Below are positions 12,488 through 19,717 of a stretch of 19,717 bases of DNA, in pieces (within the stretch, counting starts at the first letter, position 1; each line of letters opens with the position of its first letter). The notes under the pieces were generated by a model. It saw only the letters and a program-made list of their open reading frames with translations. It was not told where the DNA came from and did no database searches. The stretch spans positions 1 through 19,717 of the forward strand of contig JAUWHC010000009.1 of NCBI GenBank assembly GCA_030606095.1, given 5' to 3'. The stretch is from Promethearchaeota archaeon. Lineage in GTDB: Archaea; Asgardarchaeota; Lokiarchaeia; Sigyniarchaeales; SOKP01. The position numbers and the translations under genes are program-made.

Positions 12488-13759
12488 ATGGCTAAAACTG
12501 ACTATTTTATAGGAGAAGCACTTCTAGGTTCTGGGAGCTCATTAGCTCATATCGATCTAATCATCGGCTCCAAAGACGGACCCGTGGGAATATCTTTTGC
12601 TAATGCCCTTAGTAACCCTTCAATAGGTCATGGAGGGCTTCTAGCGTGTATTAGACCGAATTTATTAACTAAGCCTATTAGTATGGTAATTCCAAAAGTA
12701 ACTGTCTCAAAAATGGAAGAAGCTAATAAAATTTTTGGGCCAGCTCAAGCCGCGGTTGCTAAAGCAATAGCGGATGCTGTCGAAGAAAACCTCATTCCGA
12801 TGAATAAAATTGATGAATGGCTTTTAATTGTGAGCGTTTTTATTCATCCCGAAGCAAAAGATTACAGGAAAATATATCAGTATAATTATGGTGCCACAAA
12901 ATTAGCTATTCAAAGGGCTCTAAAAAATTATCCTCCAATTGAGAAAATTTTCTACGATAAGGATCGCGCGAAACACCCTGTTGCTGGATTAAAAGTTCCA
13001 AGACTTTGGAGACCGCCCTATATACAAGTTGCTTTAGATGCGCCAAGTTTGGAACATCAATTGAAAGTTGTTAAGCAACTCCCAAAAAGCGATAGAATTA
13101 TTATAGAAATTGGAACTCCGTTTCTTAAGAAGTATGGAATGGAGGCAATTCAAAAGATACGGGAGGTAGCTCCGGAGAAATTCATTGTCGCTGATTTAAA
13201 AACGCTTGATGTCGGCAAATTAGAAGTGGATTTTGCTTTTGATGCTACTGCCGACGCCGTAGTAGCAAGTGGTTTGGCATCTCCCAAATCAATTGATAAG
13301 TTTCTATTAGAAGCAAGACGTCTTGGAATTTATGGGTTCGTTGACACAATGGAAGTAGTTGATCCCATCGAGAAACTAAAGCAATTGAAACAAATACCAG
13401 ATGTTGTCATTCTTCATAGAGCAATAGATGTAGAAGGCGCCATAGAAGGTTCAGATGACGCCCAAAGACAAAAATGGCAATTCGTTCCTAAAATAAAAGA
13501 ACTGTATGCAGATAAAAAATTAGCATCTGGAAAAGATCGCGTATTAGTAGCAGTTGCCGGGGGACTCGAACCATCTACAGCTGAGTATGCTTTAAAAATG
13601 AAAGCAGATATCTTAATAATTGGCAGATATATTACTTCCAGCAAAGATATTAAGAATTCCATGCGTCAATTCATCAACATTTTGCCGGGATATTCTGATA
13701 TAGACCTAAAGCGTATACATGTAGACGACGACGATACTAATAGCCTAAAATCTAAATAA
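12488..13759 (+). CDS. fae-hps: Bifunctional formaldehyde-activating enzyme / 3-hexulose-6-phosphate synthase
   Basis: A 423-residue fusion known from archaea. The Fae domain (about 1-165) condenses formaldehyde with tetrahydromethanopterin. It shows 'ALLGSGSSLAHIDLIIGSKDGPVG' with the family's catalytic His (H21), and 'HPEAKDYRKIYQYNYGATKLAI'. The Hps domain (about 177-405) is a TIM barrel of the OMP-decarboxylase superfamily. It shows 'YIQVALDAPSLEHQL', 'IIIEIGTPFLKKYG', 'FIVADLKTLDVG' near residue 235, 'DAVVASGLAS' and 'VAVAGGLEPSTAEYAL'. It interconverts hexulose-6-phosphate with ribulose-5-phosphate plus formaldehyde. In methane-metabolising archaea the fusion makes pentoses and returns formaldehyde to the C1 pathway, which likely holds here. 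A TTG at 12479 is in frame, but ATG begins the conserved region. The acidic tail is unusual. Confidence 0.96.
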   Translation: MAKTDYFIGEALLGSGSSLAHIDLIIGSKDGPVGISFANALSNPSIGHGGLLACIRPNLLTKPISMVIPKVTVSKMEEANKIFGPAQAAVAKAIADAVEENLIPMNKIDEWLLIVSVFIHPEAKDYRKIYQYNYGATKLAIQRALKNYPPIEKIFYDKDRAKHPVAGLKVPRLWRPPYIQVALDAPSLEHQLKVVKQLPKSDRIIIEIGTPFLKKYGMEAIQKIREVAPEKFIVADLKTLDVGKLEVDFAFDATADAVVASGLASPKSIDKFLLEARRLGIYGFVDTMEVVDPIEKLKQLKQIPDVVILHRAIDVEGAIEGSDDAQRQKWQFVPKIKELYADKKLASGKDRVLVAVAGGLEPSTAEYALKMKADILIIGRYITSSKDIKNSMRQFINILPGYSDIDLKRIHVDDDDTNSLKSK

Positions 13760-13886
13760 AATTTAATTTTTACCTTCTCTTTTTATTTCCTATAATAAAA
13801 TTTATACATCTATTAAAATAAAAAAAGAAAGATAAAAAAAACTCTTGTATTAAATTACCCAGTTTGGGATTCTGATTAAGCTCCTC
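13760..13886. terminator. Convergent T-rich termination region
   Basis: On the plus strand a pyrimidine-rich run (TTTTTACCTTCTCTTTTTATTTCC) follows Fae-Hps. Further on, A-rich sequence (AAAATAAAAAAAGAAAG, then AAAAAAAA) reads as U-runs for the minus-strand gene. Each strand therefore has its own oligo-U terminator. Confidence 0.55.
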
Positions 13887-16142
13887 TTATTTTATCGGAC
13901 GGCTGTTGGCCTGAAATATAGGACCGATAAACTGGGAGTAGAGTATACTGTAGAGTGTTTGATTGGAAACCACGCTTATCATTTCTCCTTCTTTATCCGT
14001 TGCAGGACCAAGGATGACTTCTTCAGCGTCTCTGGTTAGTGCAAAGAATTCGCCAGCTCCACTTAATTGTCGGAATTGGATATTGCCTAGTGCAATCATC
14101 TTCTTTATGATATCGCCGTAGGTTGCCATATCAAATCTCGAGGTTAGCATAAATCTTACTGCCTTTTTCTGATAAGCGTATTCACTTATAACTTGTAAAA
14201 TTTCTGGAAGCACGTAGGGCATTACGATAATAATTGAAGATTTTACCCTATAAATAGCATCTTTCATAGCTGCAACTAGAGCTTCTCGTCCTACAACCTG
14301 CCATGTCGTAATATCTACTATTTCTGGAATTGAACTTGAAGAGATGTGTATATCACTAAGCTTTCCTTCGTTCTTTTCGGCTAACTCTGTGGCGTCGTCA
14401 ATGGAGTTCATAAAGTTAAGCGTGAAATCGGCGATCGCATCTTTAATGTTTTGTGTTGTGTCTCGAGTAGTGTTCGATAAACTATTTTGTAAAGTTTTCG
14501 CATTTTCTTCGTATTTAGACTTATGATCAATAAGCATTTCACTTAAATTTCTATCTAAGTCTGCTGATTCGTCGCCCCATAAGTTAATTTCAGCGGTAAT
14601 TTTGTCAGAACTGTCTCTTTTTCCGCCAGTGAATTTATCATCAAGGTCTCTAATCCAATCCTCTTTAATTCTTTTAATATCGGTGTTATAAGCAGTATAG
14701 TGCCTTAATGAGTCGTCTTTATGTCTATTAATTGCTTCGTCGTATTGTCTATGGTGAGTTTTAAGCGAGTCCTCTAGCGAGTCCTTAAGCTTAATATTGG
14801 TATCGGAGCAATCTTTTACACCACTTTGCAAAGTATTATCGATCTCTCCCGACATATCACTCGCAAGCGTTTCTAATTGTACGTTTATGGTCTCTTGTGC
14901 TTTATGATCTAAATCGTTGGTTTCGCTAACGACATTATCGTTTTCTAAAGTGATAATATCTGTGATGTCAGTTTTCATGTTGTCTGAAGTACTTCGTGTA
15001 TCTTTTATATATGTCTCACTTGTGTTTGTAAAATCGTCTTTCATAGGTTCAGTATATGTGAGAATGTTTTGAATCGTAGTTTCATGTCTTGCTTTATACT
15101 TTTTCTTTTTACCCATCCAAAAAAATCCCTTTTTACCCATTTCAGCCGAAAAATCTGTAAACCTATTAGCGTGTTCTAAAAGATTATCAATTAAGGTTAA
15201 CGTCATACTTTTAAATTCATTGGTTTGGTCAGTTAACGTCCTATGTCTTTCGTCGACTGTTGCTTTTAAATTAGTTTGAAGGGTATCGGTGGCGTGCTTA
15301 AGGTGGTTTAAGTGTTCTTTTAATAGATTAGAAATCCTTACTTTAAGGTCTACGATTATCTTGTCCATTCGTTCCAAATATTTTTCAAGAATTTGTTCCA
15401 TTCTAGGTTTAAGATCGTTTGCAATTGTTTTATGGCGATCTACATGATCATCTAAATCCCTTTTCAGTTCTTTTTCTAAATCTTCTACTCTTTTTGAAAA
15501 ATCAGATAATAACTCTGAAATTAATCCTGTTAAACTATCCTTTGTTTTATTTACCGTAGATTCGTTTTCTTTTACTCTAGTATCTGAGATATTTTTGATA
15601 TCTGAATTCACTGCACTCATAATAGAATGAAGATTTTCTTCCAAAGTTTTAGATGTATCCGTAAACCGGTTTCTTGAACTATTGATTCTATCTCTTTTGT
15701 TGTTGTTTTTAGTGTCTGAATCTTCAAAAAAAGCTTTTATTTGGTCGTCAACAGCAGTTTCTACTTCATTAATGCTTTTATCTTGGATAGCTTGCAATCT
15801 TTCAAATCGATCTGATTGATCCGCTAAAATCGAGTCTTTTATTTTAGCAATTTCGTCCCTAAACATCTTAGACTCTCCGATGTATAATTCGAAGTATGGT
15901 TCTAATGGAATAAACCTATCAACAATTCCAGTTACTTTTTTGAGAAAGTTTTTTTCAACCAACCAATTTGTAATCTCAATAACGCTTTCATACGTCAATT
16001 CAGGGTGGTTTTCCGTTAAAGTCAAATAAACTTCCGACGAAGTTGCTCTTGGGACTCTAAGATAGACGATATATACATTAATTTGATCTTCAGAGAAACC
16101 ATATCTTGTGAAAATTTCCTTCGTAAATTCTTTTAAGCTCAT
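13887..16142 (-). CDS. TrmB-like HTH protein with long coiled coil and C-terminal effector/PLD-like domain
   Basis: A 751-residue protein in three parts. Residues about 1-85 look like a TrmB-type winged helix: 'YGFSEDQINVYIVYLRVPRATSSEVY', then 'ESVIEITNWLVEKNFLKKV' and 'FIPLEPYFELYIG'. Residues about 90-605 are highly charged and nearly proline-free, with regular hydrophobic spacing, predicted as a long coiled coil. Near residue 341 it is interrupted by the aromatic-basic stretch 'GKKGFFWMGKKKKYKARH'. Residues about 614-751 form a folded domain ('WQVVGREALVAAMKDAIYRVKSSIIIVMPY', ending 'FALTRDAEEVILGP') resembling the phospholipase-D-like region of TrmB-type proteins, but with no HKD motif, so no enzymatic activity is expected. 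There is no signal or membrane segment. The shape suggests an elongated DNA-bound scaffold or sensor; function is inferred only. Confidence 0.8.
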   Translation of the reverse strand: MSLKEFTKEIFTRYGFSEDQINVYIVYLRVPRATSSEVYLTLTENHPELTYESVIEITNWLVEKNFLKKVTGIVDRFIPLEPYFELYIGESKMFRDEIAKIKDSILADQSDRFERLQAIQDKSINEVETAVDDQIKAFFEDSDTKNNNKRDRINSSRNRFTDTSKTLEENLHSIMSAVNSDIKNISDTRVKENESTVNKTKDSLTGLISELLSDFSKRVEDLEKELKRDLDDHVDRHKTIANDLKPRMEQILEKYLERMDKIIVDLKVRISNLLKEHLNHLKHATDTLQTNLKATVDERHRTLTDQTNEFKSMTLTLIDNLLEHANRFTDFSAEMGKKGFFWMGKKKKYKARHETTIQNILTYTEPMKDDFTNTSETYIKDTRSTSDNMKTDITDIITLENDNVVSETNDLDHKAQETINVQLETLASDMSGEIDNTLQSGVKDCSDTNIKLKDSLEDSLKTHHRQYDEAINRHKDDSLRHYTAYNTDIKRIKEDWIRDLDDKFTGGKRDSSDKITAEINLWGDESADLDRNLSEMLIDHKSKYEENAKTLQNSLSNTTRDTTQNIKDAIADFTLNFMNSIDDATELAEKNEGKLSDIHISSSSIPEIVDITTWQVVGREALVAAMKDAIYRVKSSIIIVMPYVLPEILQVISEYAYQKKAVRFMLTSRFDMATYGDIIKKMIALGNIQFRQLSGAGEFFALTRDAEEVILGPATDKEGEMISVVSNQTLYSILYSQFIGPIFQANSRPIK

Positions 16143-16362
16143 AAGCTTTTCTCCATTTCTAAAAATTAAATCTAATATAATTCATATTAATTAAAATAAA
16201 TTAAATCTGAATTTCTTTTTAATATTTATAATATTTTATATATAATAATATTTTCAAAAGGATAATATTAAAACTTAAGGATTAAGAAGCTTCATTTTTT
16301 GAGACTTTAATATAGTATCTAATAATATGTTTAAATATAATCAAAAGGATAAACAAAAAACT

Positions 16363-18369
16363 TTAGAATTCTTTCCGTAAAAGAAACTGAAATAATTTTT
16401 TACGCCAACTAATAATAATAATTGAAATTAACACAATTATTGTGATTACCGTAATTATAATTATAAATATTAAATCTAAATCATACGGAATTAAGTCGTT
16501 ATTTGACTCAGAAATATACTTTGTTACTATTCTTTCTTGATATGCAACATTTCCCATACTATCCTTAGCATAAAAAGTAATTACTACAATTCCATTCGGT
16601 AATTTATTCCATTCTATCTGACTTATGCTTCCATTTATGGTAAAGGTGATATTCGTTAATCCTCCATCAAGGCTATACCACATAGCAATAAGATTTGCAT
16701 CTTTAATCGTTATATTAAAAATCGGAGCATCTTCACCAAAAGTCTGATTCATAATTGGTAAATTTACGCTTATTTGAGGGGCAATGATATCCTTTTGAAC
16801 CGTTACATCATTGCTGCATATAACCCCAAGTGTATCATTTGCGAAAAAGAGTGTATTTACCGTTCCATTAGGTTTTTTATTCCAAGCTAATTGATCTATC
16901 GTTCCAACTCCGTTTTCGAAAGTGAAGTTAGTTAAACCACCATCAATTGTATACCAAGTAGAGTTTATAGAGTACCAAGTGGGATCTAAATTTCTATTTG
17001 AAAAGGAAACATTAAATTCCGGAGCGTTTTGACCAAAAAGATTATTTTTGCGAGGGTTATCAATGTTAAGGAGAGCTCCCTTTTTCGTGATAGTTATATT
17101 GTCAATTAAAAAAAAAACTCCAAATTCTCCCGCATTTTCAGGCATTGCCCATGTTTCCAATGTTAAAGTTGTTTCTTCTTTCACATCATCGACTTGAACT
17201 TCGATTACAATAAAATGATAAGTACTGTTATAGTGCGCGGTATAATCAGGATTGCTTCCCTCTAGCGTGTAAAGAGGTGCCCCAGCTCCTCCAGTTATAA
17301 AATACATTGGGTTAGAAGGATTGTTAAACTCATAAAGAGAGGTATTATCGGATTCTTTCAAACTATTCATTGGATAACTTCTTTCGTAATAATGGTTATG
17401 TCCCGCAAACACTAAATCAACTCCATGCTGTTCAAATAAAGGACACCAAGTTGGAATTAAATCGCTTCGATCTGAGCGCCCTGTCATAGAGTTAAAAATG
17501 GGCTCGTGCATGTAAGCAATTTTCCAAAAAGTTTCATTATCTTGGCCAGCCAAGTTTAACTCTGATTCTAACCAAGATGTTTGAATTCCTTCGTCGCGAT
17601 TGGTATTAAGACCTATAAATTTGATTGGGCCCAAACTAAATGAATAATAATAAGAATTCATTCCATTGCTAGGTAGGTTTATATTTTCATACATTTTACC
17701 ATCTGTATATTCGTGGTTTCCTTCAATGTAGTATCCTGGTATATATTTGCTTAATATTTCAACATCATCGAAATAATTATTCCACTGCGTTTGATTTCTC
17801 CCATCCTCTACAATATCCCCTGTATGAATAGTAAAATCAATATCATCGAAACAACTAACAATTTTTTCAGCAATTTTTTTTCTCTCCTCTCTTTGCGTTC
17901 GAGAATCACCAAACATTAAAAATTTTAAAACATTTGTATTTCTCTCGCTAGTTGTAGTGAAATTCAAGGTCTCTCTTACATTTGAGCTATCTGAACTCGC
18001 TTGATAAAAATACATATGATTTGATTCTAGATTAGATAAATAGGCAGTATACAGATAAGTACCGCTAACATTTTGCATTGAGGGGGTTATAGTTATATTG
18101 TTTAATAAAGTTGGATTTTCTGAATATACCACCTTAGGTTCAGAAGCCGTGTTTTCAGTATACCATGTAATTGTAATGTTCTGTTTTGTAGTACTATTTG
18201 ACGTCAATCTAAGACCTTTGGGGGTTAATGGAGCGCTAGATTTGATATTTTGACAATCCTTAAAAAAATCTGGATAGTCCATAAAAATTACTAAAAAGAG
18301 CGAAGAAATGAAAATATTTGCGATAAGTATAATAATTATAATCTGGTATACTTTTTTCATTTTCTTCAA
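16363..18369 (-). CDS. Membrane-anchored surface metallophosphatase (purple-acid-phosphatase-like) with Ig-like repeats
   Basis: A 668-residue exported protein. An N-terminal hydrophobic segment (about 7-30) is followed by a fibronectin-like purple-acid-phosphatase N-domain (about 47-140). The metallophosphoesterase domain (about 148-340) has 'GDSR' (154-157), 'GDIVED' (184-189), 'GNHE' (217-220), 'MHEP' (His 288) and 'GHNH' (323-326). The Tyr of the GDxxY motif that gives purple enzymes their colour is absent, since residue 188 is Glu, so this is probably a related dinuclear phosphatase. Two beta-sandwich repeats (about 437-526 and 527-617) share 'FNxxIxDxNL', 'WYSLDGGLTN' and 'WNKxPNG'. A membrane helix (about 632-653) and basic tail anchor it, with the enzyme outside. 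Many NxS/T sites are visible. TTG at 18369 or ATG at 18360 may start it. Confidence 0.88.
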   Translation of the reverse strand: MKKMKKVYQIIIIILIANIFISSLFLVIFMDYPDFFKDCQNIKSSAPLTPKGLRLTSNSTTKQNITITWYTENTASEPKVVYSENPTLLNNITITPSMQNVSGTYLYTAYLSNLESNHMYFYQASSDSSNVRETLNFTTTSERNTNVLKFLMFGDSRTQREERKKIAEKIVSCFDDIDFTIHTGDIVEDGRNQTQWNNYFDDVEILSKYIPGYYIEGNHEYTDGKMYENINLPSNGMNSYYYSFSLGPIKFIGLNTNRDEGIQTSWLESELNLAGQDNETFWKIAYMHEPIFNSMTGRSDRSDLIPTWCPLFEQHGVDLVFAGHNHYYERSYPMNSLKESDNTSLYEFNNPSNPMYFITGGAGAPLYTLEGSNPDYTAHYNSTYHFIVIEVQVDDVKEETTLTLETWAMPENAGEFGVFFLIDNITITKKGALLNIDNPRKNNLFGQNAPEFNVSFSNRNLDPTWYSINSTWYTIDGGLTNFTFENGVGTIDQLAWNKKPNGTVNTLFFANDTLGVICSNDVTVQKDIIAPQISVNLPIMNQTFGEDAPIFNITIKDANLIAMWYSLDGGLTNITFTINGSISQIEWNKLPNGIVVITFYAKDSMGNVAYQERIVTKYISESNNDLIPYDLDLIFIIIITVITIIVLISIIIISWRKKLFQFLLRKEF

Positions 18370-18632
18370 ATTTTAACCCTAGCTACTATTTTTACAAAAT
18401 CAAACCTAAATGAATTTATCTAACAATATAGCTAAATATGACTTAAAAAATCTTATGGTAATTAAAAATAAATTGAGGGATAATCCTAATAATTGAAACT
18501 ATACTTAAACTTTAAAATTTGCTTTCAGATTAAAAGTACTTTTTATCCTTTTCAATCGGGTAATATTATTCCTCAATCCTTTTTATATGCCCTTTTTTTG
18601 TTTTAATTAAAACAATTTAGTGAAAAAAAAAA

Positions 18633-19316
18633 ATGAAAAAATTAAGTAAAATTCTCTTAGGCACAATTTTTCTAATGATCCTATTTTCGACGATTACTTC
18701 TTTCAATGTCGTAGCAGTTGGGAATCCAAACGATACTATCGAAGTTCCTGGGGATACACATCAAACACATATAGAAGCTAACACTATGACCATGTTTCGA
18801 TTTAGAGCAAGAACTCAGCTAAGACTTAATGCTAACGTTAATTTAGATGTAGATTTTGATTGTGAAGCTTCAAAAATCGGTGATAAAGATTTTGCGCTTG
18901 AAATTGAAGGTAACGGCGATCTTTATATGAATATGACTTGTACTGAGGAACAAAAAGAATTAGGTTTATTAAAGGGCTATACATACCAAATTAGAAATCG
19001 CAATCGAGTTCAATATCAAGAAGGATTTGTTGTTAAATTAGAATGCAACGGTACTTTCACACGAGCGAGATTAAGCATATTAGCGACTAATGATAATCGC
19101 GTAGGTCAATGGGCTTATTACGATGAAGCAACGGAAGAATGGGTTAGCGTTCCAACAACCATACAAAATGGTTATCTAACTGCTGAGGTATCTCATTTTT
19201 CAACATGGACTATACTTATACCTGACAACACAATTTTAATCGTTGGATTGAGCATTGGTGGCGTTATTGCTTTAGTAATAATCGGATCAGTAATCTATGT
19301 GAAAAAGAGAAAATAA
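18633..19316 (+). CDS. Secreted, C-terminally membrane-anchored surface protein, unknown function
   Basis: A 227-residue protein with a clear signal peptide (basic 'MKKLSK', hydrophobic core, likely cleavage after 'VVA' near residue 28). It has a beta-rich ectodomain, a transmembrane helix at about 200-222 ('ILIVGLSIGGVIALVIIGSVIYV') and a basic cytoplasmic tail 'KKRK'. The ectodomain starts 'NPNDTIEVPGDTHQTHIEANT' and has alternating polar/hydrophobic strands. Just before the membrane is 'WAYYDEATEEWVSVPT', leading into 'NGYLTAEVSHFSTWTIL', a membrane-proximal module I associate with archaeal surface proteins. Two cysteines in the ectodomain could form a disulfide. It is transcribed divergently from the surface phosphatase and followed by another exported protein, suggesting a cell-envelope locus. 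No enzymatic motif was seen. Confidence 0.82.
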   Translation: MKKLSKILLGTIFLMILFSTITSFNVVAVGNPNDTIEVPGDTHQTHIEANTMTMFRFRARTQLRLNANVNLDVDFDCEASKIGDKDFALEIEGNGDLYMNMTCTEEQKELGLLKGYTYQIRNRNRVQYQEGFVVKLECNGTFTRARLSILATNDNRVGQWAYYDEATEEWVSVPTTIQNGYLTAEVSHFSTWTILIPDNTILIVGLSIGGVIALVIIGSVIYVKKRK

Positions 19317-19402
19317 TCAATAAAATAATTATATCTATAAACCAATATTTTTTTTTAATTTTTTAATTAAATATTCTAACGATCAATAAATGGATTATCT
19401 AA

Positions 19403-19717
19403 ATGGTTAGATTAAAATTAAGGAACAAATCAAATTTCAGCGTTCTTATATTACTTTTAATCTTTATTAATTTTAGTTTCTTAATATCTAATGTTTTATC
19501 TCATCGAACTGAAAATATACCCGGTTTTTCTACTCAAGATCAAATCTACCCAAACGAATCTGTGAAATACATTTTTTCTAAAAATATAATTTTTGAAATC
19601 TCGACAGATTCTTTTATTGACTTAAATATCCAATATGAAAATAAAATTGAAAATCGTCAAATTTTCTTTCTTATTAATAATAGTAATCCGATTTCGTTAA
19701 ATATCACCTCTAAAGTA
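19403..19717 (+). CDS. Exported protein, 5' part only (runs off the window edge)
   Basis: An ORF begins at ATG 19403, immediately after an in-frame TAA at 19400-19402, and stays open to the last base: 105 codons with no stop. The N-terminus is a strong signal peptide: basic 'MVRLKLRNKSNF', then a hydrophobic core 'SVLILLLIFINFSFLIS', then a polar region 'HRTENIPGFSTQDQIYPNES'. The visible ectodomain is rich in Asn, Ile and Phe ('FFLINNSNPISLNITS'), as expected for a beta-sandwich surface protein. No family is recognised. It is 86 bases downstream of the other surface-protein gene on the same strand and may be cotranscribed. No ribosome site is obvious. Confidence 0.8.
   Translation, partial: MVRLKLRNKSNFSVLILLLIFINFSFLISNVLSHRTENIPGFSTQDQIYPNESVKYIFSKNIIFEISTDSFIDLNIQYENKIENRQIFFLINNSNPISLNITSKV

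Overview
The window is archaeal chromosomal DNA that is AT-rich and gene-dense. It carries eukaryote-like information-processing genes: RNA polymerase subunits Rpo7 and Rpo10, Spt4, ribosomal proteins eS24, eS27(S27ae), eS28, eL8/L7Ae, eL24 and eS6, and the KEOPS subunits Kae1 and Bud32. It also carries archaeal metabolic genes: a GTP-dependent dephospho-CoA kinase, a tungsten aldehyde oxidoreductase with an FrhB-type partner, and a fused Fae-Hps enzyme. The low GC, the large surface proteins with C-terminal membrane anchors and repeated 'WYSLDGG' domains, a possible gelsolin-like protein and a giant HTH/coiled-coil protein suggest an Asgard (Lokiarchaeia-like) archaeon. That assignment is inference. 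I saw no tRNA, rRNA, CRISPR array or insertion sequence.

Layout. Positions 107-4337 hold the conserved archaeal cluster rpo7-spt4-(dephospho-CoA kinase)-eS24-eS27-kae1-bud32. The kinase is inverted here and preceded by a small membrane-protein gene. Next come a ribbon-helix-helix regulator and the convergent L7Ae-eS28 operon (4604-5454), then rpo10 and a convergent Lrp/AsnC regulator separated by a long hairpin (5746-6616). A 464-base gap contains a clear TATA box and helically phased GATCAT boxes. It leads into a three-gene operon (7081-10430): an unrecognised Cys-containing protein, a tungsten aldehyde oxidoreductase, and an FrhB/ferredoxin-type electron-transfer subunit. Positions 10545-11259 carry the eS6-eL24 operon on the minus strand, ending in an unlisted 41-codon ORF. 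After a possible gelsolin-like protein (11426-12241) and Fae-Hps (12488-13759) come two large minus-strand genes: a 751-residue TrmB-like HTH/coiled-coil/effector-domain protein and a surface metallophosphatase. The right end holds two plus-strand secreted or surface proteins, the last cut by the window edge.

How the genes fit together. The left half is mostly transcription, translation and tRNA modification. The aldehyde oxidoreductase operon and Fae-Hps are carbon and redox metabolism: aldehyde oxidation passing electrons to ferredoxin or F420, and formaldehyde/C1 chemistry linked to pentose phosphate supply. The right end is cell-surface biology. The observations most worth a second look are the apparent AUU start of rpo7, the overlapping 41-codon ORF behind eL24, the phased operator before the aldehyde oxidoreductase operon, the oxidoreductase-FrhB pairing, and the HTH/coiled-coil/effector-domain protein.
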